Assembly (NCBI GenBank): GCA_043815125.1
Contig: JBDRJH010000141.1
Coordinates: forward strand, 1-17,068
Direction: 5' to 3'
Source: JAUWBF01 sp043815125
Lineage (GTDB): Bacteria; Verrucomicrobiota; Verrucomicrobiia; Opitutales; Opitutaceae
Length of the DNA stretch: 17,068 nucleotides
Both the position numbers and the translations under genes were made by a program. Under the pieces are notes generated by a model. It ran no database searches. It saw only the letters and a program-made list of their open reading frames with translations, and was not told where the DNA came from. Each line of letters opens with the position of its first letter. Positions within the stretch are counted from its first letter, which is position 1. Of the stretch, positions 1 through 6,581 are shown piece after piece.

Positions 1-27
1 GTGGTGCTGGTGCGTCGCGACGCCTGA
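1..27 (+). CDS. Possible 3' end of an upstream gene
   Basis: Frame 1 is open from the window edge and reads VVLVRRDA before a TGA at 25-27. It could be the tail of a gene that begins to the left. Nine codons are too few to identify a product or to exclude chance, so this is only a pointer for whoever joins the neighbouring sequence. Confidence 0.2.
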   Translation: MVLVRRDA

Positions 28-142
28 CGCGGTCCGGCCGGCAGGGCCGTTCCGATCCTCCGTCATCGCCCCTTGGGTGCCGGAGGCTGTCCGGCGAAGA
101 AATCCGCCGTTAACACATTCGCGCACAACGCCCATGCGCCGA

Positions 143-163
143 TTGTAACTTATTAAGTGACAA
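143..163. promoter_or_regulatory. 21-base AT-rich inverted repeat, copy 1
   Basis: The arms TTGTAACTTA and TAAGTGACAA flank one central T and are complementary except at one position. The element matches the reverse complement of the one at 8732-8752 at 20 of 21 bases. It is AT-rich in very GC-rich surroundings. It lies about 200 bases before the PRC-barrel start. A binding site for a dimeric regulator is the simplest reading. There is no T-run after it, so a terminator is less likely. I cannot name the protein that would bind it. Confidence 0.5.
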
Positions 164-302
164 ATGGGTTTGGGCTGCGGTGCGTTTTGCAGGGCGAGGG
201 CGGGAGTGGTTTTGCAGAATGCACCGGGCGGAGCGGGGGCGGCGGCGGGACGGTTTTTTTAAGGGGTTGCCGGCCGGAGGCTTGGGGGCTGGTCGCCGGG
301 TC

Positions 303-317
303 TGGCACAGGCAGGGC
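303..317 (+). promoter_or_regulatory. Weak sigma-54-like promoter element
   Basis: TGGCAC at 303-308 matches the -24 consensus, and the GC of GGGC at 314-317 has the correct spacing for the -12 element. However, the two T residues expected in TTGC are replaced by G. The PRC-barrel start is about 50 bases further on, which is compatible with a promoter. With half of the -12 box missing, this could be chance in GC-rich DNA. Confidence 0.18.
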
Positions 318-365
318 TGCATGAGGGGCGTAACCAAAACCGTAACCTCAACCCCCGTCCCGACC

Positions 366-1112
366 ATGTCCCAACGCATTCACGCCTTTCTTAACAAATC
401 ACTCAAAAACCGCACCGGCGAGCTGGGCTCGGTGAAGGACTTTTTGTTCGACGACCATCACTGGGGCGTCCGCTACCTGGTGGTCCGCGCCGGCTCGTGG
501 CTGACCGGCCGCGAGGTGCTGATTTCCCCCGACGCCCTGGAGGTTTCCGTGGCGGGCGAAGACGACAGCCTGCCGGTCAACCTGACCGAGGAGCAGGTGC
601 GCGACGCGCCCGGCATCGACGCGAGCCGGCCGGTTTCGCGTCAGCAGGAAAACGACCTGCGGCTCCACTACGGCTGGCCGCTGTATTGGACCGATCCCTA
701 CTACATGACATTGGGCACGGGCGTGGGCAATCCGGTGCCGCCGGCCGCCATGATGGTGGAGGAACCCGTCGCCCGCGAGGACGAGCCCGACCTGCACCTG
801 CGCAGCGTCAAGGAGGTCACGGGTTACACGATCCTGGCCCGCGACGGCGAACTCGGCCATGTCGAGGACTTCGTGGTCGACGGTGAACGCTGGCTGCTCA
901 CTCACCTTGTCGTCGACACGCGCAACTGGCTGCCGGGCCGCAAGGTCGTGCTGCCGGTGCGCGCGATCCTGGCCGTCAACTGGGCGGAGAGCCAGGTGGA
1001 GATCAACCTGACGCGCGAGGACATCGAGAAGGCGCCGGAATACGACGAGGAGGGCGGCGAACTCGCGCTTCACACGCGGGCGCTGGGCGACTATTACAAG
1101 GGTCTGCACTGA
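366..1112 (+). CDS. Double PRC-barrel domain protein
   Basis: A 248-residue soluble protein with two copies of a PRC-barrel-like unit. Repeat 1 (about residues 9-60) contains GELGSVKDFLFDD, then HHWGVRYLVV and a WLTGREVLI strand. Repeat 2 (about 149-205) contains GELGHVEDFVVDG, then RWLLTHLVV and WLPGRKVVL. Each repeat is followed by a short NLT(E/R)E(Q/D)-type segment (VNLTEEQV, INLTREDI), so the duplication includes that part. No signal peptide or membrane segment is visible. PRC barrels occur in RimM, photosynthetic reaction centre H subunits and many stress-associated proteins of unknown role; the function here is unknown. The ATG at 366 is chosen because upstream residues are low-complexity and the domain begins right after it; no Shine-Dalgarno is present. 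The next gene starts 69 bases downstream. Confidence 0.85.
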   Translation: MSQRIHAFLNKSLKNRTGELGSVKDFLFDDHHWGVRYLVVRAGSWLTGREVLISPDALEVSVAGEDDSLPVNLTEEQVRDAPGIDASRPVSRQQENDLRLHYGWPLYWTDPYYMTLGTGVGNPVPPAAMMVEEPVAREDEPDLHLRSVKEVTGYTILARDGELGHVEDFVVDGERWLLTHLVVDTRNWLPGRKVVLPVRAILAVNWAESQVEINLTREDIEKAPEYDEEGGELALHTRALGDYYKGLH

Positions 1113-1181
1113 TGAGCGACGGCCGGACCGGCGCTTCCGCGTGCCCCGCGTTCACCGCGTTCACCGACCGGCGCCCCGACC

Positions 1182-1499
1182 ATGTTCAAACGACTCAAGC
1201 GTTCGCTGCACCCGTTGCGCGAGGGCGATCCCGGACACCGGTTTCGGGATCGTCATGAGCGCATGCGTCGCGAGGGCGGGCCGGGGCTATGGACGCGGCT
1301 GGCGCGGTTTGTGGTCGCGCTGGTGTGCATCGTGGTCGGGGTGGTGCTGGTGTTCATCCCCGGTCCGGCGGTTTTGTTTTTCTTCTTCGCGGGCGGGTTG
1401 CTCGCCGCGGAGTCGCGGGTGATCGCGGGGTGGATGGACAAGACCGAGCTGTTGGCGCGGTCGGCTTGGCGGCGGTTGCGCCGGCTCTGGAGCGGTTGA
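1182..1499 (+). CDS. Small PGPGW-like membrane protein
   Basis: A 105-residue basic protein. The N-terminus (1-40) is rich in Arg/Lys and His. A hydrophobic hairpin follows: one span at about 42-60 (VVALVCIVVGVVLVFIP) and a second at about 61-76 (VLFFFFAGGLLAA), joined by an IPGP turn. A positively charged tail ends in WRRLRRLWSG. The FIPGP turn and the AES residues after the second span resemble the PGPGW family of small putative transmembrane proteins, whose function is not known. The charged ends suggest both termini face the cytoplasm. It follows the PRC-barrel gene on the same strand and may be co-transcribed. It converges with the HIT gene, 51 bases away. Confidence 0.75.
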   Translation: MFKRLKRSLHPLREGDPGHRFRDRHERMRREGGPGLWTRLARFVVALVCIVVGVVLVFIPGPAVLFFFFAGGLLAAESRVIAGWMDKTELLARSAWRRLRRLWSG

Positions 1500-1521
1500 C
1501 GCCGCCGGTGATCGGTCGTCT

Positions 1522-1540
1522 CCCGCGCCGGGGGCGCGGG
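1522..1540. terminator. GC hairpin between convergent genes
   Basis: CCCGCGCC and GGCGCGGG form a perfect 8-bp stem around a GGG loop, in the 51 bases between the convergent membrane-protein and HIT genes. There is no T-run on either side, so it is not a textbook intrinsic terminator. Its position suggests a bidirectional stop or mRNA 3'-end protection. Confidence 0.35.
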
Positions 1541-1550
1541 GGCGGCGGGG

Positions 1551-1889
1551 TCAGCCCGGAGGCCAGGCGAGCTGGCGCCGGGCGAGCAGGTGGACGTGAA
1601 GGTGGGGGACGGTTTCGCAGGCGTCGGGGCCGTGGTTGATGACGAGGCGGAAACCACGTTCGAGTTGTAGTTTTTTGGCAACTACGCCGGCGGCGAGCAG
1701 CAGGTGGCCGAGGACGGCCTGGTCGGCGGGTGTGGCGTCGCCGACGCGGGGGATGACGTTCTTCGGGATGATGAGCAGGTGCACGGGGGCCTGCGGGTCG
1801 ATGTCGTGGATGACGATGCAGTGTTCGTCCTCGTGTTCGATTTTCGCGGGGATCTCGCGGGCGATGATGCGTTCAAAGAGGGTGGGCAT
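1551..1889 (-). CDS. HIT-family nucleotide hydrolase/transferase (HinT-like)
   Basis: A 112-residue protein of the length typical for bacterial HinT (purine nucleoside phosphoramidase, cytoplasmic). It begins LFERIIAREIPAKI, the usual HinT N-terminus, followed by DIDPQAPVHLLIIPK in the nucleotide-binding half. The C-terminal histidine triad reads H96-L-H98-V-H100 in VPHLHVHLLA; the middle histidine is the expected nucleophile. The usual GGR after the triad is replaced by ARR and the preceding GQ by CE, so the substrate may not be exactly that of E. coli HinT. The ATG at 1889 is chosen because it gives the family-typical N-terminus. It is the last gene of the - strand run and starts 31 bases after the preceding unknown gene. 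Confidence 0.9.
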   Translation of the reverse strand: MPTLFERIIAREIPAKIEHEDEHCIVIHDIDPQAPVHLLIIPKNVIPRVGDATPADQAVLGHLLLAAGVVAKKLQLERGFRLVINHGPDACETVPHLHVHLLARRQLAWPPG

Positions 1890-1920
1890 GGGCGCGGAGG
1901 GTGGTGGAACGTTGGCGGAT

Positions 1921-2427
1921 TCAGAGAAACAGCAACCGCAGTTCGGCGCTGGGGGCGGTGCGAGCGGCGGCGAGGTCCTGGATGTAGGTGAGGGCGGCCT
2001 CGTAATCGCGGCGGCGGCGGGCGGTTTCGCGCCGGTCGGGCGGGAGCAGGGCGGGGCGGAGGTTGGTGACGAGGAGGGTCGACTCGCGGTAGGGGGCGAG
2101 TTTTTTCAAGCCGGACATGAGTTCGGCGCGCGCGAACAGCGGGGTGGCCGAGGTGGTGGTGCTGAGGGCGTCCCAGTGGAAGAAGCCGTGTCTGGGCTGC
2201 GCGGCGAAGAGGGTGCCGAGGAGGCGGGCGGCGGCGGCGTTGAAGGCGGCGTCGTATTTGGCGGCGAGTTCGGGACGGGCGCGGGTTTGCTCGGCGAGCT
2301 CGGCGAGGCTGAAGGCGATGGCCTCTTTGATCTGCTGCGCGAGGTAGAGGTTGTCGCCGGTGACGTCGGCGAAGAGCGCGTTGATGAAGTGCAGGCGTCG
2401 CAGTTCGTCGCGGGCGGGTGCGGGCAT
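1921..2427 (-). CDS. Uncharacterised protein between nrdR and the HIT gene
   Basis: A 168-residue protein I do not recognise. It looks mostly alpha-helical, with an Ala-rich centre (AAKYDAAFNAAAARLLGTLFAA), an aromatic stretch HGFFHWDAL, and a basic segment PPDRRETARRRRDYEAALTYIQDL near the C-terminus. There is no signal peptide, membrane span or cysteine motif. The reading frame is clean and its position in a tight same-strand run (nrdR 41 bases upstream, HIT gene 31 bases downstream) supports a real gene. An in-frame TTG at 2448 would add seven residues; I prefer the ATG at 2427. A lineage-restricted protein is the best guess. Confidence 0.65.
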   Translation of the reverse strand: MPAPARDELRRLHFINALFADVTGDNLYLAQQIKEAIAFSLAELAEQTRARPELAAKYDAAFNAAAARLLGTLFAAQPRHGFFHWDALSTTTSATPLFARAELMSGLKKLAPYRESTLLVTNLRPALLPPDRRETARRRRDYEAALTYIQDLAAARTAPSAELRLLFL

Positions 2428-2468
2428 CGGGCGGGAATGGAGGCGCAAGGCGGCGGTCGGGCGGACAC

Positions 2469-2930
2469 TTACTCCTGCGCGGGTTGGCCGAGGGTTTTGA
2501 TTTCCTGCATGAACTCGGAGACGTCGCGGAATTCCTTGTAGACGCTGGCGAAGCGCACGTAGGCGACCTGGTCGATCTTGCGCAGGTGCTGCATGACGGC
2601 GTCGCCGATGGACTTGGTGGGGATCTCGGTGTCGTGCTGGGCTTCGAGGATGTCGATCACGTCCTCGACGAGCATGGTGACCTGCTCGCTGTCGACGGGA
2701 CGTTTCTGGCAGGCGGCGCGCACGGAGCGACTGAGTTTCTCGCGGTCAAACTCCTCGCGGCGGCCGTCCTGCTTGATGACGTAGATGCCTTCGCGGACGA
2801 GCATCTCGGTGGTGGTGAAGCGGTGGCCGCACTCCAGGCACTCGCGACGGCGGCGGATGGTATTGCCCTCCTTGCTGATGCGGGAGTCGATGACCTTGTC
2901 TTCGATGGAGGTGCACTTGGGGCAGCGCAT
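2469..2930 (-). CDS. nrdR: NrdR, ribonucleotide reductase transcriptional repressor
   Basis: A 153-residue protein of standard NrdR length. The N-terminal zinc ribbon uses C3, C6, C31 and C34 (MRCPKC and CLECGHRFTT). An ATP-cone follows (about residues 46-136), beginning with YVIKQDGRREEFDREKL. It is known to act as an ATP/dATP-responsive repressor that binds NrdR boxes upstream of ribonucleotide reductase genes. The start at 2930 gives the invariant MRCPKC N-terminus. No nrd gene is in the window, so its targets lie elsewhere. It is 28 bases downstream of trpG/pabA and probably shares its transcript. Confidence 0.96.
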   Translation of the reverse strand: MRCPKCTSIEDKVIDSRISKEGNTIRRRRECLECGHRFTTTEMLVREGIYVIKQDGRREEFDREKLSRSVRAACQKRPVDSEQVTMLVEDVIDILEAQHDTEIPTKSIGDAVMQHLRKIDQVAYVRFASVYKEFRDVSEFMQEIKTLGQPAQE

Positions 2931-2958
2931 GGCGGGGGAGGGGGAGCCGGAGGGTGGG

Positions 2959-3525
2959 TTAGTCGAGCGAGAGGAAGTTTTCGAGAATGCGCATGCCGCC
3001 CTCGGTCGCGATGGACTCGGGGTGGAATTGCACGCCCCAGACGGGGAGTTCGCGATGGCGCAGGCCCATGATCTCGCCCTCGGCGGTCTCGGCGGTGATT
3101 TCGAGGCAGTCGGGCAGAGAGGCGCGCTCGACGAGCAGCGAGTGGTAGCGGGTGGCGGCGAAGCCCTGCGGCATGCCGCGGAAAACGTCGGTGTCCTTGT
3201 GCCTGATCGGCGAGGTCTTGCCGTGCATGAGGCGGTCGGCGCGGATGACTTTGCCGCCGAAGTAGTGGCCGATGGACTGGTGACCGAGGCAGACGCCGAG
3301 CAGGGGCTTTTTGCCCGCGAAGGCACCGATCATGTCGAGCGACACGCCGGCCTCGACGGGCGAGCAGGGACCGGGGGAGATGAGCACGCGGTCGGGGTTG
3401 AGCGCGAGGGCCTCGGCGGTGGTGATCTCGTCGTTGCGAAACACGCGCTGCTCCACGCCCAGTTGCCCGAAATACTGGACGAGGTTGTAGGTGAAGGAGT
3501 CGTAGTTGTCGATGACGAGGAGCAC
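2959..3525 (-). CDS. trpG: Anthranilate / aminodeoxychorismate synthase glutamine amidotransferase subunit
   Basis: A class I glutamine amidotransferase of 188 residues. It releases ammonia from glutamine for a TrpE- or PabB-type partner. The N-terminus LLVIDNYDSFTYNLVQYF is typical of the TrpG/PabA family. The oxyanion region is LISPGPCSP (about 48-56), the nucleophile is C79 in GVCLGHQ, and the catalytic His/Glu lie in VQFHPES near the C-terminus. The start is taken as GTG at 3525 because this puts the first beta strand at residue 2 as in homologues; the frame is open to 3654, but the extra residues are proline/arginine-rich and unlike the family. No trpE or pabB is nearby, so TrpG, PabA or a shared dual-use subunit cannot be told apart. 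Confidence 0.92.
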   Translation of the reverse strand: MLLVIDNYDSFTYNLVQYFGQLGVEQRVFRNDEITTAEALALNPDRVLISPGPCSPVEAGVSLDMIGAFAGKKPLLGVCLGHQSIGHYFGGKVIRADRLMHGKTSPIRHKDTDVFRGMPQGFAATRYHSLLVERASLPDCLEITAETAEGEIMGLRHRELPVWGVQFHPESIATEGGMRILENFLSLD

Positions 3526-3558
3526 GGCGGGAGTGGTGACCGTCCAGACTGAGGCAAG

Positions 3559-3573
3559 GCGTCCCGCGGACGC
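3559..3573. repeat. Hairpin between arsR and trpG
   Basis: GCGTCC and GGACGC form a 6-bp stem around a CGC loop in the 65 bases between the regulator gene and trpG. There is no T-run on the - strand after it. It could lower read-through from the regulator into trpG, or be a minor REP-like palindrome. Confidence 0.25.
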
Positions 3574-3590
3574 AAGCCGTGGGTGCGGGC

Positions 3591-3926
3591 TCAGCCGAGA
3601 CGGTCGGCCTGGGCCTTCAGGCTTTGCCGGAGGCCGCCGCAAACCAGGTTGCAAAGCTCAAAGATCGACGGGTCGGCCACGGAGTAGAAAACCTGCAGGC
3701 CTTCCTTGCGACGCTCGACCAGACCGGCGGCGGCGAGGGTCTGCAGGTGGCGCGAAATGTTGGTCTGGGTGCCTGCGGTGGCCTCGACGAGTGTGTTGAC
3801 CGGCAGCTCGCCCGCCATCAACGCCTGCAGGATTCGCAAGCGCATGGGCTCGCCGAGCATGGCAAAGCGCCGGGCCACCAGCTGCAGGGCGGCTTCGTCG
3901 AGGGGGGCTTTGGCGGACTTGGGCAT
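3591..3926 (-). CDS. ArsR/SmtB-family transcriptional regulator
   Basis: A 111-residue winged-helix protein. An N-terminal helix (ALQLVARRFAMLGEPMRLRILQALMAGE) leads into the recognition helix-turn-helix (about 43-65, VNTLVEATAGTQTNISRHLQTL), then the wing (LVERRKEGLQVFYSVAD). Two cysteines, C92 and C96 (ELCNLVC), lie one turn apart in the last helix, a site for a metal, disulfide or persulfide. The family represses genes as a dimer and releases DNA on binding its effector. It is divergent from the sulfur-relay fusion gene with a palindrome between them, so I infer that it controls that gene and itself. I chose ATG 3926 because upstream ATGs (3953, 3965) push translation into the operator-like region; homologue alignment could favour 3953. 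Confidence 0.85.
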   Translation of the reverse strand: MPKSAKAPLDEAALQLVARRFAMLGEPMRLRILQALMAGELPVNTLVEATAGTQTNISRHLQTLAAAGLVERRKEGLQVFYSVADPSIFELCNLVCGGLRQSLKAQADRLG

Positions 3927-3946
3927 GGGGGCAGGGGAATGAAGCC

Positions 3947-3961
3947 TTGACATTTCGTCAA
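3947..3961. promoter_or_regulatory. TTGAC/GTCAA inverted repeat next to the operator
   Basis: TTGAC and GTCAA are separated by ATTTC, immediately next to the 18-base palindrome. On the + strand the left half reads TTGACA (3947-3952), a perfect -35 hexamer. The sequence 17 bases on is GCATAT, a poor -10 that lies inside the palindrome. It may be the -35 region of the fusion gene or a second half-site array. Confidence 0.35.
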
Positions 3962-3984
3962 GCATATGCGCATATGCTCATATT
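3961..3984. promoter_or_regulatory. Candidate ArsR-family operator (18-base perfect palindrome)
   Basis: AGCATATGC is followed directly by its reverse complement GCATATGCT (3961-3978). The same region can be read as three CATAT units beginning at 3963, 3971 and 3979, an exact 8-base period. It fills the gap between the divergent regulator and fusion genes and ends one base before the fusion gene's ATG. AT-rich inverted repeats of this kind are typical ArsR/SmtB-family operators. Binding would block initiation in both directions. The binding protein is inferred from position. Confidence 0.7.
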
Positions 3985-6462
3985 ATGTCATTAAATGCTG
4001 CTCGTGACGGACTCAGGTTGGTGATCATCGGCGGCGTGGCCGCCGGTGCCTCGGCGGCGGCGCGTGCGCGTCGTTTGAGCGAGACGGCGAGGATCTGCGT
4101 GGTGGAGCGCGGTCCCGATGTGTCGTTTGCCAACTGCGGTCTGCCCTATCATGTGGGCGGAGAGATCGCCGACCGCGCCAAGCTGGCCGTGCAGACTCCG
4201 GCCAGTCTCTCGGCGTTGCTCGACATCGAGGTGTTGGTGCGCACCGAGGCGGCGTCCATTGATCGCGAGCGCAAGATCGTGGTCGTGCGCGACCTGGCGA
4301 ACGGCGGCGGGCGCGAGTTGCCCTATGACCGTCTGGTGCTCGCGCCGGGGGCCTCGCCGCTGCGTCCGCCGCTGCCGGGTATCGACGATCCGCGTGTGCT
4401 CACTTTGCGCAACTTGCAGGACATGGACCGGATCAAGGCCGCTGCGGGCGAGGCGGGGTCCGCGTTGGTGATCGGGGCGGGCTTCATCGGTCTGGAGATG
4501 GCCGAGCAGCTGCGGCGTATCGGGAAAACGGTGACGTTGGTCGAGGCTTTCGACCAAGTGTTGCCGCCGCTCGATCCCGAGATGGCCGCGCCGGTGGCCG
4601 AGGCGATGCGCGCGGGCGGCGTGGAGCTCGTGTTGGGCGATGCGATCGCGGAGTTCGCGGATGTGGACGGCGGGCTGGTCGCCACGCTCAGGTCCGGCCG
4701 GCGTCTGGCCGCCCATCTGGTGGTGCTGGCGATCGGCGTGCGTGCGGAGGGCGGGCTGGCGGAGGCGGTGGGTCTGGAAATGGGGGCGCGCGGCACGATC
4801 AAGGTCGACCCGTTCATGCGGACGTCCGATCCCGACATCTACGCGGCCGGAGACGTGGTGGAGAGCTTTGACCGGTTGACTGGCGCCCCGATGAACCTGC
4901 CGCTGGGCGGGCCGGCCAACCGTCAGGGCCGACTGATCGCCGACCATATTTTCCGCCCGGAGCAGGTCCGGCCCTATCCCGGCCATGTCGGCACCGCCAT
5001 CGTGCGGGCCTTCGACGTGGCCGCCGGGTTGACGGGATGGACGGAAAAGCGCCTGCGGCAGGCGGGTGTGCCGCACCGGGTCTCCGTGGTGACGGATTAC
5101 CAGCACGCGAGCTATTTCCCGGGCGCGGTGCCGTTGACGCTCAAGCTCCTTTGGTCGCCGGAGGACGGGCGTGTGCTCGGCGCGCAGGCGGTCGGGCCCG
5201 ACGGCGTGGACAAGCGTCTTGACGTCATCGCCACGGCCTTGGCGGGCAAGCTCACCATCGACGACCTTGCCGAACTGGAGCTCGCCTATGCCCCGCCGTT
5301 TGGCAGCGCGCGCGATGTGGTGAACACCGCCGGTTTCGCCGCGCAAAACGCCCGTGACGGCCTGGTGCGTCCAGTCGACGCACTGCCGGAGGGGCGTCGG
5401 GTGCTCGATGTGCGTCCGACCGCGCTGGCCGGGCTTTCGCCGTTGCCCGGTGCACTGAACATTCCCTTACCCGAGCTGCGCAAGCGTCTCGATGAAGTCG
5501 ACCGGGGACAGCCGTGGGTGACGGTCTGCGCGATGGGAAAGAACAGCTATTTCGCCGCGCGCATCCTCGCGCAGTCGGGTCACGACGTGGTCAGCCTGGC
5601 GGGTGGCGTGCGTCTGCGGTCCCTGCTCGCCCCCGCCGCCCAGCCCGCCCCGCCTCCGGACGCCGCCCGGGCGGTCGAGCCCGGCGGCGCCGCGGTTCTA
5701 TTGTCCGCCCCGTCCGTGACGGACTCGTTGGACTGCACGGGCATGTCCTGTCCGGGACCGTTGCTGCGGGTGAAGGCTGCGTGCGAAAAACTGCCGGCCG
5801 GCGGCGAGCTGGTCGTGACGGCGTCCGATCCGGGTTTCGCGGCCGACGTGGCGGCGTTTGCCCGTTCGACCGGCCTGGAGTTGCTCGGGGTCGAGCGCGC
5901 CAAAGGCATCGTCACCGCCCGCCTGCGCCGCCCGGCCAACGCCGGCCAGGCGGCGCAGGAGGCGATCGCGTCGCCCGCCGGCGTTCGTCGCAAAGGCGCG
6001 ACCGCGGTGGTGTTCTCCGGGGAGATGGACAAGGTCATGGCCGCCCTGGTGATCGCCAACGGGGCCGCCGCGATGGGCGGAAGGGTCACGCTTTTCTTCA
6101 CCTTCTGGGGCATCAACGCCCTGCGTCGCGAGCAGCCCGTCGCCGTGCCGGGCAAGTCGGTCCTCGACCGCATGTTCGGCTTCATGTTGCCCCGCGGCCT
6201 CGGCGTGCTGCCGCTCTCCAAGCTCAACTTCATGGGGGCCGGCCGCCGCCTCATGAAATACAACATGGCCTCGAAAAACCTGCCCGACCTCGCCGGCTTG
6301 CTCGGCGCGGCGCGGCTGGCGGGCGTGCGGCTGGTGGTCTGCACCATGTCGATGGAGGCGATGGGCATCCGCGCCGAGGAGCTGATCGATGGCGTCGAGT
6401 TCGGCGGCGTGGCCGACTACCTCGAATCGGCCGAGCAGACCGGGGCCAACCTCTTCATCTGA
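3985..6462 (+). CDS. CoA-disulfide reductase / rhodanese / TusA / DsrE2 four-domain fusion
   Basis: An 825-residue cytoplasmic protein. Domain 1 (about 12-460) is a CoA-disulfide reductase-type FAD/NAD(P)H oxidoreductase. It has an FAD motif IIGGVAAG, the single redox cysteine C51 in SFANCGLPYH, a second dinucleotide motif VIGAGFIGLEM (about 162-172) and the FAD motif IYAAGDVVE. Domain 2 (about 468-548) is a rhodanese with C515 in CAMGKNSY. A proline/alanine linker (about 549-575) leads to domain 3 (about 578-650), a TusA unit with C589 in the CPGP motif. Domain 4 (about 668-825) is DsrE2-like with C786 in VVCTMSMEAMGI. Relatives reduce CoA-disulfide or CoA-persulfide, and rhodanese, TusA and DsrE domains pass sulfane sulfur between cysteines. 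I infer a self-contained persulfide reductase/relay. ATG 3985 has no Shine-Dalgarno and would give an almost leaderless message. Confidence 0.92.
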   Translation: MSLNAARDGLRLVIIGGVAAGASAAARARRLSETARICVVERGPDVSFANCGLPYHVGGEIADRAKLAVQTPASLSALLDIEVLVRTEAASIDRERKIVVVRDLANGGGRELPYDRLVLAPGASPLRPPLPGIDDPRVLTLRNLQDMDRIKAAAGEAGSALVIGAGFIGLEMAEQLRRIGKTVTLVEAFDQVLPPLDPEMAAPVAEAMRAGGVELVLGDAIAEFADVDGGLVATLRSGRRLAAHLVVLAIGVRAEGGLAEAVGLEMGARGTIKVDPFMRTSDPDIYAAGDVVESFDRLTGAPMNLPLGGPANRQGRLIADHIFRPEQVRPYPGHVGTAIVRAFDVAAGLTGWTEKRLRQAGVPHRVSVVTDYQHASYFPGAVPLTLKLLWSPEDGRVLGAQAVGPDGVDKRLDVIATALAGKLTIDDLAELELAYAPPFGSARDVVNTAGFAAQNARDGLVRPVDALPEGRRVLDVRPTALAGLSPLPGALNIPLPELRKRLDEVDRGQPWVTVCAMGKNSYFAARILAQSGHDVVSLAGGVRLRSLLAPAAQPAPPPDAARAVEPGGAAVLLSAPSVTDSLDCTGMSCPGPLLRVKAACEKLPAGGELVVTASDPGFAADVAAFARSTGLELLGVERAKGIVTARLRRPANAGQAAQEAIASPAGVRRKGATAVVFSGEMDKVMAALVIANGAAAMGGRVTLFFTFWGINALRREQPVAVPGKSVLDRMFGFMLPRGLGVLPLSKLNFMGAGRRLMKYNMASKNLPDLAGLLGAARLAGVRLVVCTMSMEAMGIRAEELIDGVEFGGVADYLESAEQTGANLFI

Positions 6463-6581
6463 GCCGGTTCCTCACGCCCGCGCTTTGTTGAGGCGAGGGC
6501 GCCCCGGTGGCGCGCGTTGCGGCCGTTGCGGCAAATTCAGGATTGGCGACCGGCACGTGCTCGGTGGATGGTCATGACCGC

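Larger units (their letters stand above)
28..365. other. 338-base gap upstream of the PRC-barrel gene
   Basis: I see no convincing gene here. The stretch holds a 21-base near-palindrome at 143-163 that recurs upstream of secA, a run of seven T at about 254-260 with no clear hairpin before it, and a sigma-54-like element at 303-317. An open frame continues upstream of the chosen start of the next gene (from 180), but its translation is arginine/glycine-rich and unlike the folded protein that follows, so I treat it as non-coding leader. Confidence 0.5.

Noticed and set aside
254..260. Run of seven T as an intrinsic terminator
   Set aside because: No stable hairpin precedes it on either strand.
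180..365. N-terminal extension of the PRC-barrel gene
   Set aside because: The 62 extra residues are Arg/Gly-rich and unrelated to the duplicated domain; the ATG at 366 starts right before the first repeat.
3526..3654. N-terminal extension of the TrpG/PabA gene from the ATG at 3654
   Set aside because: It would overlap the end of arsR and add Pro/Arg-rich sequence before a canonical first beta strand; GTG at 3525 gives the normal length.
3991..5346. 451-codon open frame antisense to the fusion gene
   Set aside because: His/Arg/Gln-rich with no recognisable fold, and fully covered by the well-supported FAD domain on the + strand.
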